Origin: Nitrospirota bacterium
Lineage (GTDB): Bacteria; Nitrospinota_A; UBA7883
Reading direction: 5' to 3'
DNA length: 14,562 bases
NCBI GenBank assembly: GCA_011052055.1
Contig: DRJW01000326.1
Location: 1-14,562 of the forward strand
A model generated the notes under the pieces. The model saw only the letters and a program-made list of their open reading frames with translations, was not told the DNA's origin and ran no database searches. Shown here in pieces: positions 1-8,012 of this stretch; the stretch's first letter is position 1, and every line of letters starts with the position of its first letter. The translations under genes and the position numbers were made by a program.

Positions 1-1
1 C

Positions 2-961
2 CTGAAGACGGCCCTGGTGGAAGTGCCTTTCGGCGGCGGCAAAGGCGGGATTTGCGTAAACCCGAAAGACCTCACAGATTCAGAGCTTGAAAGACTCATA
101 AGAAAATATACATACCGCCTCCTTAATGACATCGGCCCCAACGTCGATATACCCGCCCCCGACGTGAATACAGGCCCCAGGGAAATGGCCTGGGTTTATG
201 ACGAATATCGCAAATACCGGGAAGACGCTAAAGCTGTGGTTACAGGAAAACCGGTAGAGCTTGGCGGATCGCTGGGGCGTACAGAGGCGACCGGGTTCGG
301 CGTGGCCAAAGCGCTTGTTTACGCTTTAAAAGATATGGATATTCTAAAAACCCCTTCAATCGCCATTCAAGGTTTTGGCAATGTCGGGATTCATGCCGCT
401 ATCTGGCTTGGCAGGAAAGGTTTTAAAATCGTGGCGGTAAGCGACTCGTCCGGATGTGTCGAAAACAGAAAAGGACTCGACATTAACGCTCTTGTAAGGC
501 ACAAAAAGAAAACCGGAAAAGTCTCAGGTTTTAAAGGCGCTCGATCCCGCGTTGACATAATTTCATGCAAAGCCGATATTTTTATGCCATGCTCCCTGGG
601 CCACTCGATCCGCAAAGAGAATGTCGATAAACTTTCCGCCAGATTGATTGTTGAGGGGGCCAACGCTCCGGTATCGATGGATGCGGAAAAAATCCTGGAG
701 AAAAAAGGCGTGAAAATTATTCCAGATATACTGGCCAACTCCGGGGGGGTTATTGTCTCGTATTTCGAGTGGGCCCAAAACAGGGAAGGTTTTTACTGGG
801 ATCTTGCGCTTGTCGAGGAGAGGATGGAGAAAAAACTTTATAACGCTTATATAAAAGTAGAAGACTATGCAAAAGAGCATGGTCTGTCCATGCGAAAGGC
901 GGCGTATTGTCTGGCTATAGAGCGAGTAGCGAACGCTACACAAGCCCGTGGCGTTCAGTAA
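2..961 (+). CDS. gdhA: Glutamate dehydrogenase, C-terminal 319 residues (5' end outside window)
   Basis: Glu/Leu/Phe/Val dehydrogenase family enzyme that interconverts glutamate with 2-oxoglutarate and ammonia using NAD(P), in the cytosol. The frame is open to the window edge and begins LKTALVEVPFGGGKGG, the middle of the family's substrate domain, so the true start lies upstream; about 95 residues are missing from a usual length near 415. Visible-residue landmarks: the GGGKGG segment with the active-site Lys at 14, the PAPDVNTG segment with the catalytic Asp at about 54, and the Rossmann GFGNVG at 124-129 followed by VAVSDSSG. The C-terminal helix-rich part is complete and ends in TAA. It is convergent with the minus-strand operon and is probably unrelated to it. 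The cofactor cannot be decided from the sequence alone. Confidence 0.95.
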   Translation: MKTALVEVPFGGGKGGICVNPKDLTDSELERLIRKYTYRLLNDIGPNVDIPAPDVNTGPREMAWVYDEYRKYREDAKAVVTGKPVELGGSLGRTEATGFGVAKALVYALKDMDILKTPSIAIQGFGNVGIHAAIWLGRKGFKIVAVSDSSGCVENRKGLDINALVRHKKKTGKVSGFKGARSRVDIISCKADIFMPCSLGHSIRKENVDKLSARLIVEGANAPVSMDAEKILEKKGVKIIPDILANSGGVIVSYFEWAQNREGFYWDLALVEERMEKKLYNAYIKVEDYAKEHGLSMRKAAYCLAIERVANATQARGVQ

Positions 962-1002
962 AAAGCCCATAAAAATCAATGGTATAAGATAAGTTCTTAA
1001 TG

Positions 1003-1398
1003 TTACGCTTTAATGTCCCTCCCCTGTCTGGCCCTTTCATAAATAAGAATAGCGGTCAAGGTCAATAAATATCCAGCCGCCATCGCAAGCGCTCCCGGGC
1101 CGTCGTTTATAGTATCTCTTGTCTGATGAATAAGAACGAGAAATACAAGCGGATAAACGATGGCTATCAACTCTGGAGACCGGAACTTACGCTTAGAGAT
1201 ATCGCTCAGAAAATAGGAGACACCTATATAAAAAACCCAGCCGGAGAAGAGGCCCGCCGATATATGAAAGTAGTATTCCCTCACATGATCCCTGTCCATT
1301 CCTTCAAAAGAGAGACCAAAGCTGTAAATTCTGGATACTCCGGTTACAGCAAGAATAAGTATCGGGAAAAGATGAAATAAACGTCCGTAATTTGCCAT
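1003..1398 (-). CDS. Small four-helix membrane protein of unknown function
   Basis: A 131-residue protein that I do not recognise. Four hydrophobic segments are visible at about residues 7-25, 45-65, 76-92 and 102-120, and the C-terminus is basic (ERARQGRDIKA), which suggests a cytoplasmic tail. There is no cleavable signal peptide and no catalytic motif that I can name. The ATG start lies 15 bases after the sucrose synthase stop codon, so it is the last gene of the minus-strand run; only 41 bases separate its stop from the convergent glutamate dehydrogenase stop. Position suggests co-transcription with the sucrose genes, but a role in sucrose or glycan transport is not supported by any motif. 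A real gene is likely because the hydrophobic pattern is regular and the frame fills the gap exactly. Confidence 0.75.
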   Translation of the reverse strand: MANYGRLFHLFPILILAVTGVSRIYSFGLSFEGMDRDHVREYYFHISAGLFSGWVFYIGVSYFLSDISKRKFRSPELIAIVYPLVFLVLIHQTRDTINDGPGALAMAAGYLLTLTAILIYERARQGRDIKA

Positions 1399-1413
1399 GG
1401 CAGAGGTTATCGA

Positions 1414-3792
1414 CTACATCGATTTGGCGAGCTTGCGGAACTGAAGCCCGTAAAGCATTTCAAGGTAGCGCCTCGTCTCAGCGCGCTCAAGGTTCGTCAC
1501 GAATTTCCAAAACCCGTATACTCTTGAAAGTGTCATCATCCGCTCAGCGTATAAATCCCAGGTGTACCTGCTTTTTACTCGTTCTATAGCGCCATTGGAA
1601 ATAGTTTCCCAATGATCTTTAACCACGAGACATTTGGCGAGAAAATCGGCTATAAGCTCCGCCGATCCGTTCCCGTGGTTTGGGTCTATATGAAAACCTG
1701 ATACGCCATGCTCGATAATCTCAAGCGGGCCGCCATAGCATGTAGCGAAGGTGGGAAGGCCGGTTGTCATGGCTTCGATAACCGTAAGGCCGAACGCCTC
1801 AAACAGAGCAGGCTGGACGAAAACGCCCCGATGATCCGCGACAAACCTGTATATCTCTCCGGTCATCTGTTTATCAAGATGAATACCCAACCACTTTATA
1901 TGGCCATCGAGCTTAAACTCGTCGATCAAATGATGGAGACGGTTGATCTGATCCCTCTCTTCATCGTCGTCAGACATGTTCGGGTCCGTTTTTCCGCCTA
2001 CCACCAGGACATTCGCAAGATCACGCAGTCGTTTTGACTTTCCATACCATTCGACAAAACCGGTTACATTCTTGATCTGGTCGAAGCGCGCCATCGTAAA
2101 AAGAATAGGCTTACCGCTATCGCTCAGTACGCCTCTCATCTCTGGATTGTTTTCTTCTCCAAAAACCATTTCACGAATCTGATCGGAATGCTCTGCTATT
2201 CGCCTGGCATGTTCGCTGTAGGGAAAAAATATTTCCTGATTGGCGCCTGGCGACACAATGTTGAATTTGGGATCGAACATGTTAATGCCGTTAACAACAC
2301 GGTAAAGCCCCGGCATGGTGAAAGCTCCATAGCTTTCGTATTGTCCCACGCTATCTTTTTTCCCGGCGATTTCCTGATATGTGCTGGTGATGATAAAATC
2401 GGCGGTGTTCATGGCGATAAGGTCAGCCGTGAACTGGCATGAAAAATGATATTTTTCCTCGTTATCTTTCCAGTAAAGATCCGAGTAGAGGTATTTTGTT
2501 TTTTCAAGAGCGTGGGCTATATTGCACTGCGTAACGTGAAGCCTTCCGGAAAGTATGGAGGCCACAAGATTCCCGTCGGAGTAGTTTCCTATAAGAAGAT
2601 CGGGACGGGCGCCAAGCTCGCCGGTCAGCTCGCCCTCCACATCAAGGGCGAATCGCTCGATAAAAGGCCATACTTCGAAACGTGAAATCCAATGCGGAAC
2701 AACTTCACCCGATTCGTACCGGAATGGAACGCGCAGTATGCGGGCGTTCTCTGTTCCGTCGATACGCTCAATACGCTGATCGCATTTTGTGTCGCCAGCT
2801 TCTGGTATCAGCCTGGTGACCACAACTATCTGAGGCTCCAAATCCAGCCCCTGCTCCGCAAGGCGCCGCCGCATCTCCTTTTCCAGCGCTCTGACCTGAT
2901 CGAGTATGTAGACCACCTGCCCGCCTGTATCCGGCTTTCCCAGAACGTTTTCCTGACCGAAATATCCGTGAGGTGAGAAAATGGCGATATTAAAAATCAT
3001 CGGAATGCTTCCCAGAAATCGCTCAAGATTGGCCGGATCGGGGGCCTCAAGAATATCCGAGACGAGTCTTAGCGTGTAGCGCATTATATCCACTGTTTTC
3101 CCCCACCCCTGCTCGAACCCCAAAGCCCGCATTTTTTTTCCCACCTTTTTCCATTTGGTGTGTACCGGCTGGGTTTCAAGGTATTCATCAGCGATCCGTA
3201 ATGCGCGGCGAAGCTCGGCCACTTCCTTTATTTTGCCGTTTAGCAGTAATTGCACGCCATTGTATTGGTGCACACTCATAAAATCGAGAAGACGACGGTC
3301 TCCCTTGCCAAGCTCCATGAACAATTCAGAGCTTAGTTTCCGGTTGAGAAACTCCACTCCCCTGCCGATAGAGCGCGATTCCCTGAGGTACGGGAAACCT
3401 CTCCCGAAAGGGCCAAGGTCGATTTCAAGAGTAAAAGACTCCTCGTGACCGTTTACAATTTTCTCTTTTCGCTCAAGGTACTTCGCCACATCCACTTCTT
3501 CAACTTTAAGCTCGTCGGGGGTGAAGCGAAAATATTCCCATCGCGCCACCCAGGGACGGATTGCCATGAATATCCCATCCTGGTCAATGGCCGCTTCCTG
3601 GGCGCTTCTGATCAGTGTCGCAAGAGGTGAATCGAGCATATGCTGTAAATCGTTATCCGCGCAGAAACGCTCGAACTGATCCCAAAGCTCTGACTGGAGC
3701 AATAACGGCTTGTCTATACCGATATAGCGCTCAAGCAATAATTTCACTTGATTCGGGTATCGCTTAAAATATTTTAATATTTCTTTATCCAT
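1414..3792 (-). CDS. sus: Sucrose synthase (GT4 family)
   Basis: Catalyses the reversible reaction sucrose + NDP = NDP-glucose + fructose in the cytosol. At 792 residues it has the normal full length (plant and bacterial enzymes are about 790-810). The N-terminal regulatory part spans roughly 1-260 and the GT-B catalytic core 265-750. Key motifs: GKPDTGGQVVYILDQ at 285-299; His427 in CNIAHALEK; the nucleotide-phosphate-binding Arg569 and Lys574 (MARFDQIKN), spaced as in plant SUS1; and the EX7E pair Glu665/Glu673 in FEAFGLTVIEAM. Where plant enzymes carry a Gln and an Asn linked to UDP preference, this protein has His638 and Thr644, so ADP or mixed specificity is plausible (inference). The ATG start is 15 bases after the SPS stop, with no strong Shine-Dalgarno. 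It is third in the kinase-SPS/SPP-SUS module. Confidence 0.96.
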   Translation of the reverse strand: MDKEILKYFKRYPNQVKLLLERYIGIDKPLLLQSELWDQFERFCADNDLQHMLDSPLATLIRSAQEAAIDQDGIFMAIRPWVARWEYFRFTPDELKVEEVDVAKYLERKEKIVNGHEESFTLEIDLGPFGRGFPYLRESRSIGRGVEFLNRKLSSELFMELGKGDRRLLDFMSVHQYNGVQLLLNGKIKEVAELRRALRIADEYLETQPVHTKWKKVGKKMRALGFEQGWGKTVDIMRYTLRLVSDILEAPDPANLERFLGSIPMIFNIAIFSPHGYFGQENVLGKPDTGGQVVYILDQVRALEKEMRRRLAEQGLDLEPQIVVVTRLIPEAGDTKCDQRIERIDGTENARILRVPFRYESGEVVPHWISRFEVWPFIERFALDVEGELTGELGARPDLLIGNYSDGNLVASILSGRLHVTQCNIAHALEKTKYLYSDLYWKDNEEKYHFSCQFTADLIAMNTADFIITSTYQEIAGKKDSVGQYESYGAFTMPGLYRVVNGINMFDPKFNIVSPGANQEIFFPYSEHARRIAEHSDQIREMVFGEENNPEMRGVLSDSGKPILFTMARFDQIKNVTGFVEWYGKSKRLRDLANVLVVGGKTDPNMSDDDEERDQINRLHHLIDEFKLDGHIKWLGIHLDKQMTGEIYRFVADHRGVFVQPALFEAFGLTVIEAMTTGLPTFATCYGGPLEIIEHGVSGFHIDPNHGNGSAELIADFLAKCLVVKDHWETISNGAIERVKSRYTWDLYAERMMTLSRVYGFWKFVTNLERAETRRYLEMLYGLQFRKLAKSM

Positions 3793-3807
3793 AAACGACG
3801 ACTTTTG

Positions 3808-5952
3808 TCAGAGGTTAGTCCGTATTTCCCCCAGAAAGTTATAGCGCTCCAGGGCTTCGATAATACCCCATGCGTGATCTCCTTTGGCAAAGTAAATATT
3901 TGGCTGGCCTTTGAGCTTGTTTAGCTCATGGCTGTAGTTGCCCACAACCACTCCAAGTGTGTTGCCGCTTAACATTTCCTCGTCGTTACCTGAGTCGCCG
4001 GCAACAAGAAAACGCTCTATGGGGATTCCCCATTTACCGGCGAAATATCTTAGAGCCGATCCTTTAGAGGCTCTGATGGGAAGCACATCAAGATACGCTG
4101 AATGGGAATATATCAGGTTGGCCGACAGGTTGGCTCTTCTAAGGAGTCTTCCGATCTCCCTCGGTCTTGGCGCTCTGCCAGGGTCTACGAAAAAACTTAT
4201 CTTATGCGTGTCCTGTCCATGTTTTGGCTGGAACTTCAATCCGGTCAGATCAAGCATTATTTCTTTTATAGCCTCTGGCCGCCACCGGTGGCTTATATGA
4301 TGAGTGTATCCGACATCCTCTACCAGATTATGTCCATAATGTATTTTGCTTCCCACAGAAGTAATCAAAACATTTGGCGCCGGTACTTTCCACTGCCTTA
4401 AAACTTTACGGGCAAGCGCAAGGCTCCGCCCTGTGGCCACGCCAAACCCGACATGCTCTCCTGCTTTACGAAGCTTGCTCAGCAGACAATCCAATGCTTT
4501 CTCGTCGCCGATAAGCGTGTTGTCGATATCGCAAATAAGCATCCGGTCGTTGGTTATCATCCGGCTTTTAATGGTCGGCCCCATCCGGCGTCTTCCGTAT
4601 CTGGTGATTATTTTTTTGGCCGCCCGTAAATATTTATTCACATATCCGGTCCATGAATAATGTTTGCTGGTTCTTACGATCCCGCTCCTTGACCACTTTC
4701 GCCAGCGAGTTTTGTCGCTTATGACCGAAACAAGCGCGTCACCCATTTTTTTATCATCCAGAGGATCGATTAATATTCCGTTCTTTAATAAAGCGACAAT
4801 ATCGCGCGGGCCTCCGTCTTTAGTCGCGACTATGGGTAGCCCGCTCGCCGCCGCTTCGAGCAGAGTAAGGCCGAAAGGCTCTGTCAGGGCCGGGTTCACA
4901 AAAACACCGCCGCTTTTGGCGGCAATACGGTAAAGCGCCGGCACGTCATCAGGATCGTGTTTTTTTGGATAAGCCACCGACCCGTACAGATCGTAATAAT
5001 CTATTAGGGTAAGCATTTGCGTAAAAAACTCTTTTGTCCCTTTTTCCAGAGAGCGGATATCTCTCCTGGAGCCAGCGATCAAAACCAGGTTGGCCTTTTC
5101 GCGAAGCTCACGGTTTGCGCCAAAGGCGTGTATCAGTGTTGATATGTTTTTCCGGATGTCCGGGCGTGATATCGCCAGGATCATCGGTTTTTTCGGATTG
5201 GTCAGAAAAGAATCGATTTTATAACCTACCGCAGGATATTCCGGCCAGAACCGTGGCGGCGGCCCGAAACGGCTAAGATCGACTCCGGGCGGGATAACGA
5301 TCATGCGCTTCGGCTGGTAATTGTCATAAATCGCATACTGCTCCTCCACTTCCTGATGAGTGCTCGCTATCACCAGAGAAGCGTTGTCTAGCGCCATCTC
5401 TTCAGCGTCGATTCGCCGCCCGATATGCAACCTGTTTTCCATCGTGGCTATTTGCATACCCTGATCCAGGAGCCTTTGGCGTTTGACCCTGCCAAGCGAG
5501 TGCCCGGTGTATGTATAGGGTATTTCAAGCAAGCCTGCAAGACGCGCCCCGACATACCCGGCGTCGGCGTAGTGGGCGTGTATCATGTTGGGCTCCCTTC
5601 CCACTCTTCGGAGGTATTTCAAAACGTTGTCTGTGAAATTATCGAGGTAGGGCCATAAAACTTCTTTACGCAAATATCTGCGGGGTCCGCATTTGATTCT
5701 GACTATATTCACGCCCTTTACGATTTCCTCTTTCGGCTCGGCGTAATCATCGCTTACCCCCGGATCGAATATCTGACGGGTCAGCAAGTCTACTTTCTCA
5801 ATATCGGGATGTTGTATAAGGCGCCTGGAAAGCTCAACAACATACCTGGTCTGCCCTCCGGTGTCAGGGTCCCGGCCTAGCTCAAGATCGTCTGTGCGTA
5901 TAAGTCCATGGAGGCTTATCATAACGATATAAAGTTTTGCGTTAGAAGGCAT
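3808..5952 (-). CDS. sps: Bifunctional sucrose-phosphate synthase / sucrose-phosphate phosphatase
   Basis: The N-terminal GT4 domain (about 1-450) makes sucrose-6-phosphate from NDP-glucose and fructose-6-phosphate; the C-terminal HAD domain (about 468-710) should remove the phosphate to give sucrose. GT motifs: DPDTGGQTRYV at 28-38, the phosphate-binding Arg263/Lys268 in SRPDIRKN, and the EX7E pair Glu358/Glu366 in TEPFGLTLLEA. HAD motifs: DIDNT with nucleophile Asp475 and acid/base Asp477, TGRS at 507-510, DTHKISFF near 581-588 as in sucrose-phosphatases, Lys630, and GDSGNDEE from 652 with Asp653 and Asp657. All catalytic HAD residues are present, unlike SPS proteins whose HAD part is degenerate, so true bifunctionality is likely. 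Its ATG directly follows the fructokinase stop (TGA then ATG, no gap), pointing to translational coupling. 714 residues fits the bidomain form. Confidence 0.95.
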   Translation of the reverse strand: MPSNAKLYIVMISLHGLIRTDDLELGRDPDTGGQTRYVVELSRRLIQHPDIEKVDLLTRQIFDPGVSDDYAEPKEEIVKGVNIVRIKCGPRRYLRKEVLWPYLDNFTDNVLKYLRRVGREPNMIHAHYADAGYVGARLAGLLEIPYTYTGHSLGRVKRQRLLDQGMQIATMENRLHIGRRIDAEEMALDNASLVIASTHQEVEEQYAIYDNYQPKRMIVIPPGVDLSRFGPPPRFWPEYPAVGYKIDSFLTNPKKPMILAISRPDIRKNISTLIHAFGANRELREKANLVLIAGSRRDIRSLEKGTKEFFTQMLTLIDYYDLYGSVAYPKKHDPDDVPALYRIAAKSGGVFVNPALTEPFGLTLLEAAASGLPIVATKDGGPRDIVALLKNGILIDPLDDKKMGDALVSVISDKTRWRKWSRSGIVRTSKHYSWTGYVNKYLRAAKKIITRYGRRRMGPTIKSRMITNDRMLICDIDNTLIGDEKALDCLLSKLRKAGEHVGFGVATGRSLALARKVLRQWKVPAPNVLITSVGSKIHYGHNLVEDVGYTHHISHRWRPEAIKEIMLDLTGLKFQPKHGQDTHKISFFVDPGRAPRPREIGRLLRRANLSANLIYSHSAYLDVLPIRASKGSALRYFAGKWGIPIERFLVAGDSGNDEEMLSGNTLGVVVGNYSHELNKLKGQPNIYFAKGDHAWGIIEALERYNFLGEIRTNL

Positions 5953-6867
5953 TCAGACTGCCTCCCATTTTTTAATATGTCTCTGGTAAAAATCGATATC
6001 GGAGGTGGTGGCGCCACGAATTTGGCAAACATCAACAGCGAAAGCTATGGCCCTGTCCATGATAACCTCAAGCGGCCAGTCATAAACAAGCCCAAGCGTC
6101 ACAACGGAGCTAAATGCGTCACCCGCCCCCACCGTGTCCACTATTTTGCTTACCGGCGCTGGATCACTCCTGATAATACTATCTGGCGTCACCAATAGCG
6201 CTCCCTTCTCTCCCAGCGTCACAACAAGAATATCAAGCTCGGCCTCTGCTCTTAAATATTCGCTCATCATCTCGATATCCTGATCCTTTATGGCGCAACT
6301 GCCCAGCGTTTGCCCCAGCTCTTCGTTGTTAAGCTTCGCCCACATGGCTTTCGCAAGGGCCTTTTTGGCGGAGGCTCCATCGCACCAGGGAGCGCGGAGG
6401 TTTACATCGACAAAAACATGAGGCTTCATTATGTCTAACAAGGTGTCGAGCGTATTACTGGATACGGCGGAACGGATAGAAAGAGTTCCATGATAAAGTA
6501 GCGATGAGTCTGCGTCTCCAAGAGCGTCTATCACGCTCCGGGGCTCGATATTGTCGTATGCCTGGTCGGGGAGAATATCGAAAGTATGCGAAGACCCCTC
6601 CATCTTGATTTCGACTACTCCAGTTGGCCTGTGATTGTCTATCTGAACGCCCGCCGTATTCATTCCGAATTTTCGCATTGACTGTAAAACGCGCTCACCG
6701 CGTTTGTCGGCGCCGACACGGCTTATAAAAAAAGGATCAAGCCCAAACCCTTTCAGGTTCCACGCTACATTAAAAGGAGCGCCGCCCAGGACTTCATTTT
6801 TATCAGGAAATATATCAAATAATACTTCGCCAAAAATGACAGGCCGGGCGCCGCTTTTATGGTTCAT
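5953..6867 (-). CDS. PfkB-family carbohydrate kinase, probable fructokinase
   Basis: Ribokinase/PfkB-fold kinase of 304 residues, the usual length. Motifs: the sugar-binding GGAPFNVAWNL at 28-38, DVNLRAPW at 154-161, and the family signature DTVGAGDAFSSVV at 244-256 with catalytic base Asp250 and the GAGD anion hole. Family members in sucrose clusters phosphorylate fructose at C6, and the position between an SGNH gene and SPS/SPP-SUS supports that substrate: fructose released by sucrose synthase would be returned to fructose-6-phosphate, an SPS substrate. The ATG overlaps the end of the upstream SGNH gene by 11 bases, and the TGA abuts the SPS start, so it is the translational bridge between the glycan and sucrose halves of the operon. 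Another ketose or 2-keto-3-deoxy sugar cannot be excluded from sequence alone. Confidence 0.9.
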   Translation of the reverse strand: MNHKSGARPVIFGEVLFDIFPDKNEVLGGAPFNVAWNLKGFGLDPFFISRVGADKRGERVLQSMRKFGMNTAGVQIDNHRPTGVVEIKMEGSSHTFDILPDQAYDNIEPRSVIDALGDADSSLLYHGTLSIRSAVSSNTLDTLLDIMKPHVFVDVNLRAPWCDGASAKKALAKAMWAKLNNEELGQTLGSCAIKDQDIEMMSEYLRAEAELDILVVTLGEKGALLVTPDSIIRSDPAPVSKIVDTVGAGDAFSSVVTLGLVYDWPLEVIMDRAIAFAVDVCQIRGATTSDIDFYQRHIKKWEAV

Positions 6868-7996
6868 CAGATTTTAATTTATCTTCCAATTCTGAATATA
6901 CCGCTTTAGCAATCCATCTGTTTCCAAATGCCGAAGCGTGGCCGACATATGGCTTCAAATGGAATTTTGATGAATCGTAATCACCTTGCGAGGCGTCGAT
7001 CACCAGATCGAATTTGCCTCCATTTTCCTTTTTTATCTCATTCTTGAATCTGGCGTAAGAAGTCTCCAGCCCCTTTTCCTTTCGTTTCAGGTCGTAACCA
7101 TGCGGTATGAATAATATGACAGGTATGAATTTATGTTTTTTAGAGAGCTTGTAAAAGTTGTCAAGAATATGCCGCATGATGTCGACAGCATTCTTGTCCT
7201 GCCATAGATCGGGCCACCTTTTTACATAAAAAAGAAAATATCTGATTGTATCAACGGCGCTGATCAGATAAGGAAAGCCAATCTTGGGTCTGTACTTATT
7301 CTGTGAATACCAGAAATCATACTGCTCAACCGCATTAATCGCTTCGAGCCTCCCCTCTTTATATGAAAGCCGCTTGATATAGTCACCGACCCATTTATAA
7401 GAAGCGCCATCTTTAACAAGCGCCGGCTTGAAATTACGATAGCTTCCAGTGGACCAATAATATTTATTATTCAGGTTAACTACCCGGGCGATGTTTTCGC
7501 TAAGAATTCCAAGTATGACTATTCGTGTTTTATGGCCAGCCTTCAGGCGCTCCATCAATTTTAGCAAGGCCTGACCTGTGCCATACCCCTTGACGCCATA
7601 ATTCAGCGCTTTGGAATCTGTATTTTGCGAGAGATAATATTGCCATGTCTCACTATCTTTTACATCCTGACAGTATGTAAAAGAATCGCCGTAAGTGGAT
7701 ATTAATATGTTATCGGACGAATACGGCGTCGGTCTGCTGACGCCGTACACATTTTTATTTTCAATAGAATTGGCGGATTGAAAGCTATTCGACCACGATA
7801 TTATTGTTTCGTTGGCAAGTTTTTCATAACTCTCAGGCGAAGCGTTCAGAACGTCATTGATGAAAGCTTTGTTATCTACTCTTTCGTGATATATAAGTCT
7901 TTGTTTGCCGTAAAACCCGAAGAACGCCCATGATCCAATTTCGGCGCATACGATTAATATAATAATCAGCGAGGTCCAGAATATTATGGGCTTCAT
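6857..7996 (-). CDS. Membrane-anchored SGNH/GDSL hydrolase-like protein
   Basis: 379 residues. One N-terminal hydrophobic helix (about 4-27) preceded by a Lys looks like an uncleaved anchor, placing the rest in the periplasm. The SGNH fold is indicated by TYGDSFT with candidate nucleophile Ser105 at 101-107, a GYGTGQ block at 137-142, ILGILSEN at 161-168, and a C-terminal GHASAFGNRWIA block with candidate catalytic His353. Such proteins in polysaccharide clusters act as O-acyl esterases or AlgX/AlgJ-like acyltransferases; no partner MBOAT acyltransferase is visible in this window. It follows a GT4 gene by 16 bases and overlaps the fructokinase start by 11. By eye its sequence is more AT-rich than the sucrose genes, in line with a separately acquired glycan module. 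Substrate unknown. Confidence 0.75.
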   Translation of the reverse strand: MKPIIFWTSLIIILIVCAEIGSWAFFGFYGKQRLIYHERVDNKAFINDVLNASPESYEKLANETIISWSNSFQSANSIENKNVYGVSRPTPYSSDNILISTYGDSFTYCQDVKDSETWQYYLSQNTDSKALNYGVKGYGTGQALLKLMERLKAGHKTRIVILGILSENIARVVNLNNKYYWSTGSYRNFKPALVKDGASYKWVGDYIKRLSYKEGRLEAINAVEQYDFWYSQNKYRPKIGFPYLISAVDTIRYFLFYVKRWPDLWQDKNAVDIMRHILDNFYKLSKKHKFIPVILFIPHGYDLKRKEKGLETSYARFKNEIKKENGGKFDLVIDASQGDYDSSKFHLKPYVGHASAFGNRWIAKAVYSELEDKLKSDEP

Positions 7997-8012
7997 GAAT
8001 ATTACAATCTAC

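Noticed and set aside
17..19. GTG as the start of glutamate dehydrogenase
   Set aside because: Codons before it (LKTAL) belong to the conserved family sequence, so the gene starts outside the window.
563..979. 138-codon minus-strand frame antisense to glutamate dehydrogenase
   Set aside because: The plus frame encodes a clear family protein; the antisense translation has no family features.
962..1002. Possible bidirectional terminator between convergent genes
   Set aside because: There are short A/T runs but no convincing GC-rich stem on either strand in the 41-base gap.
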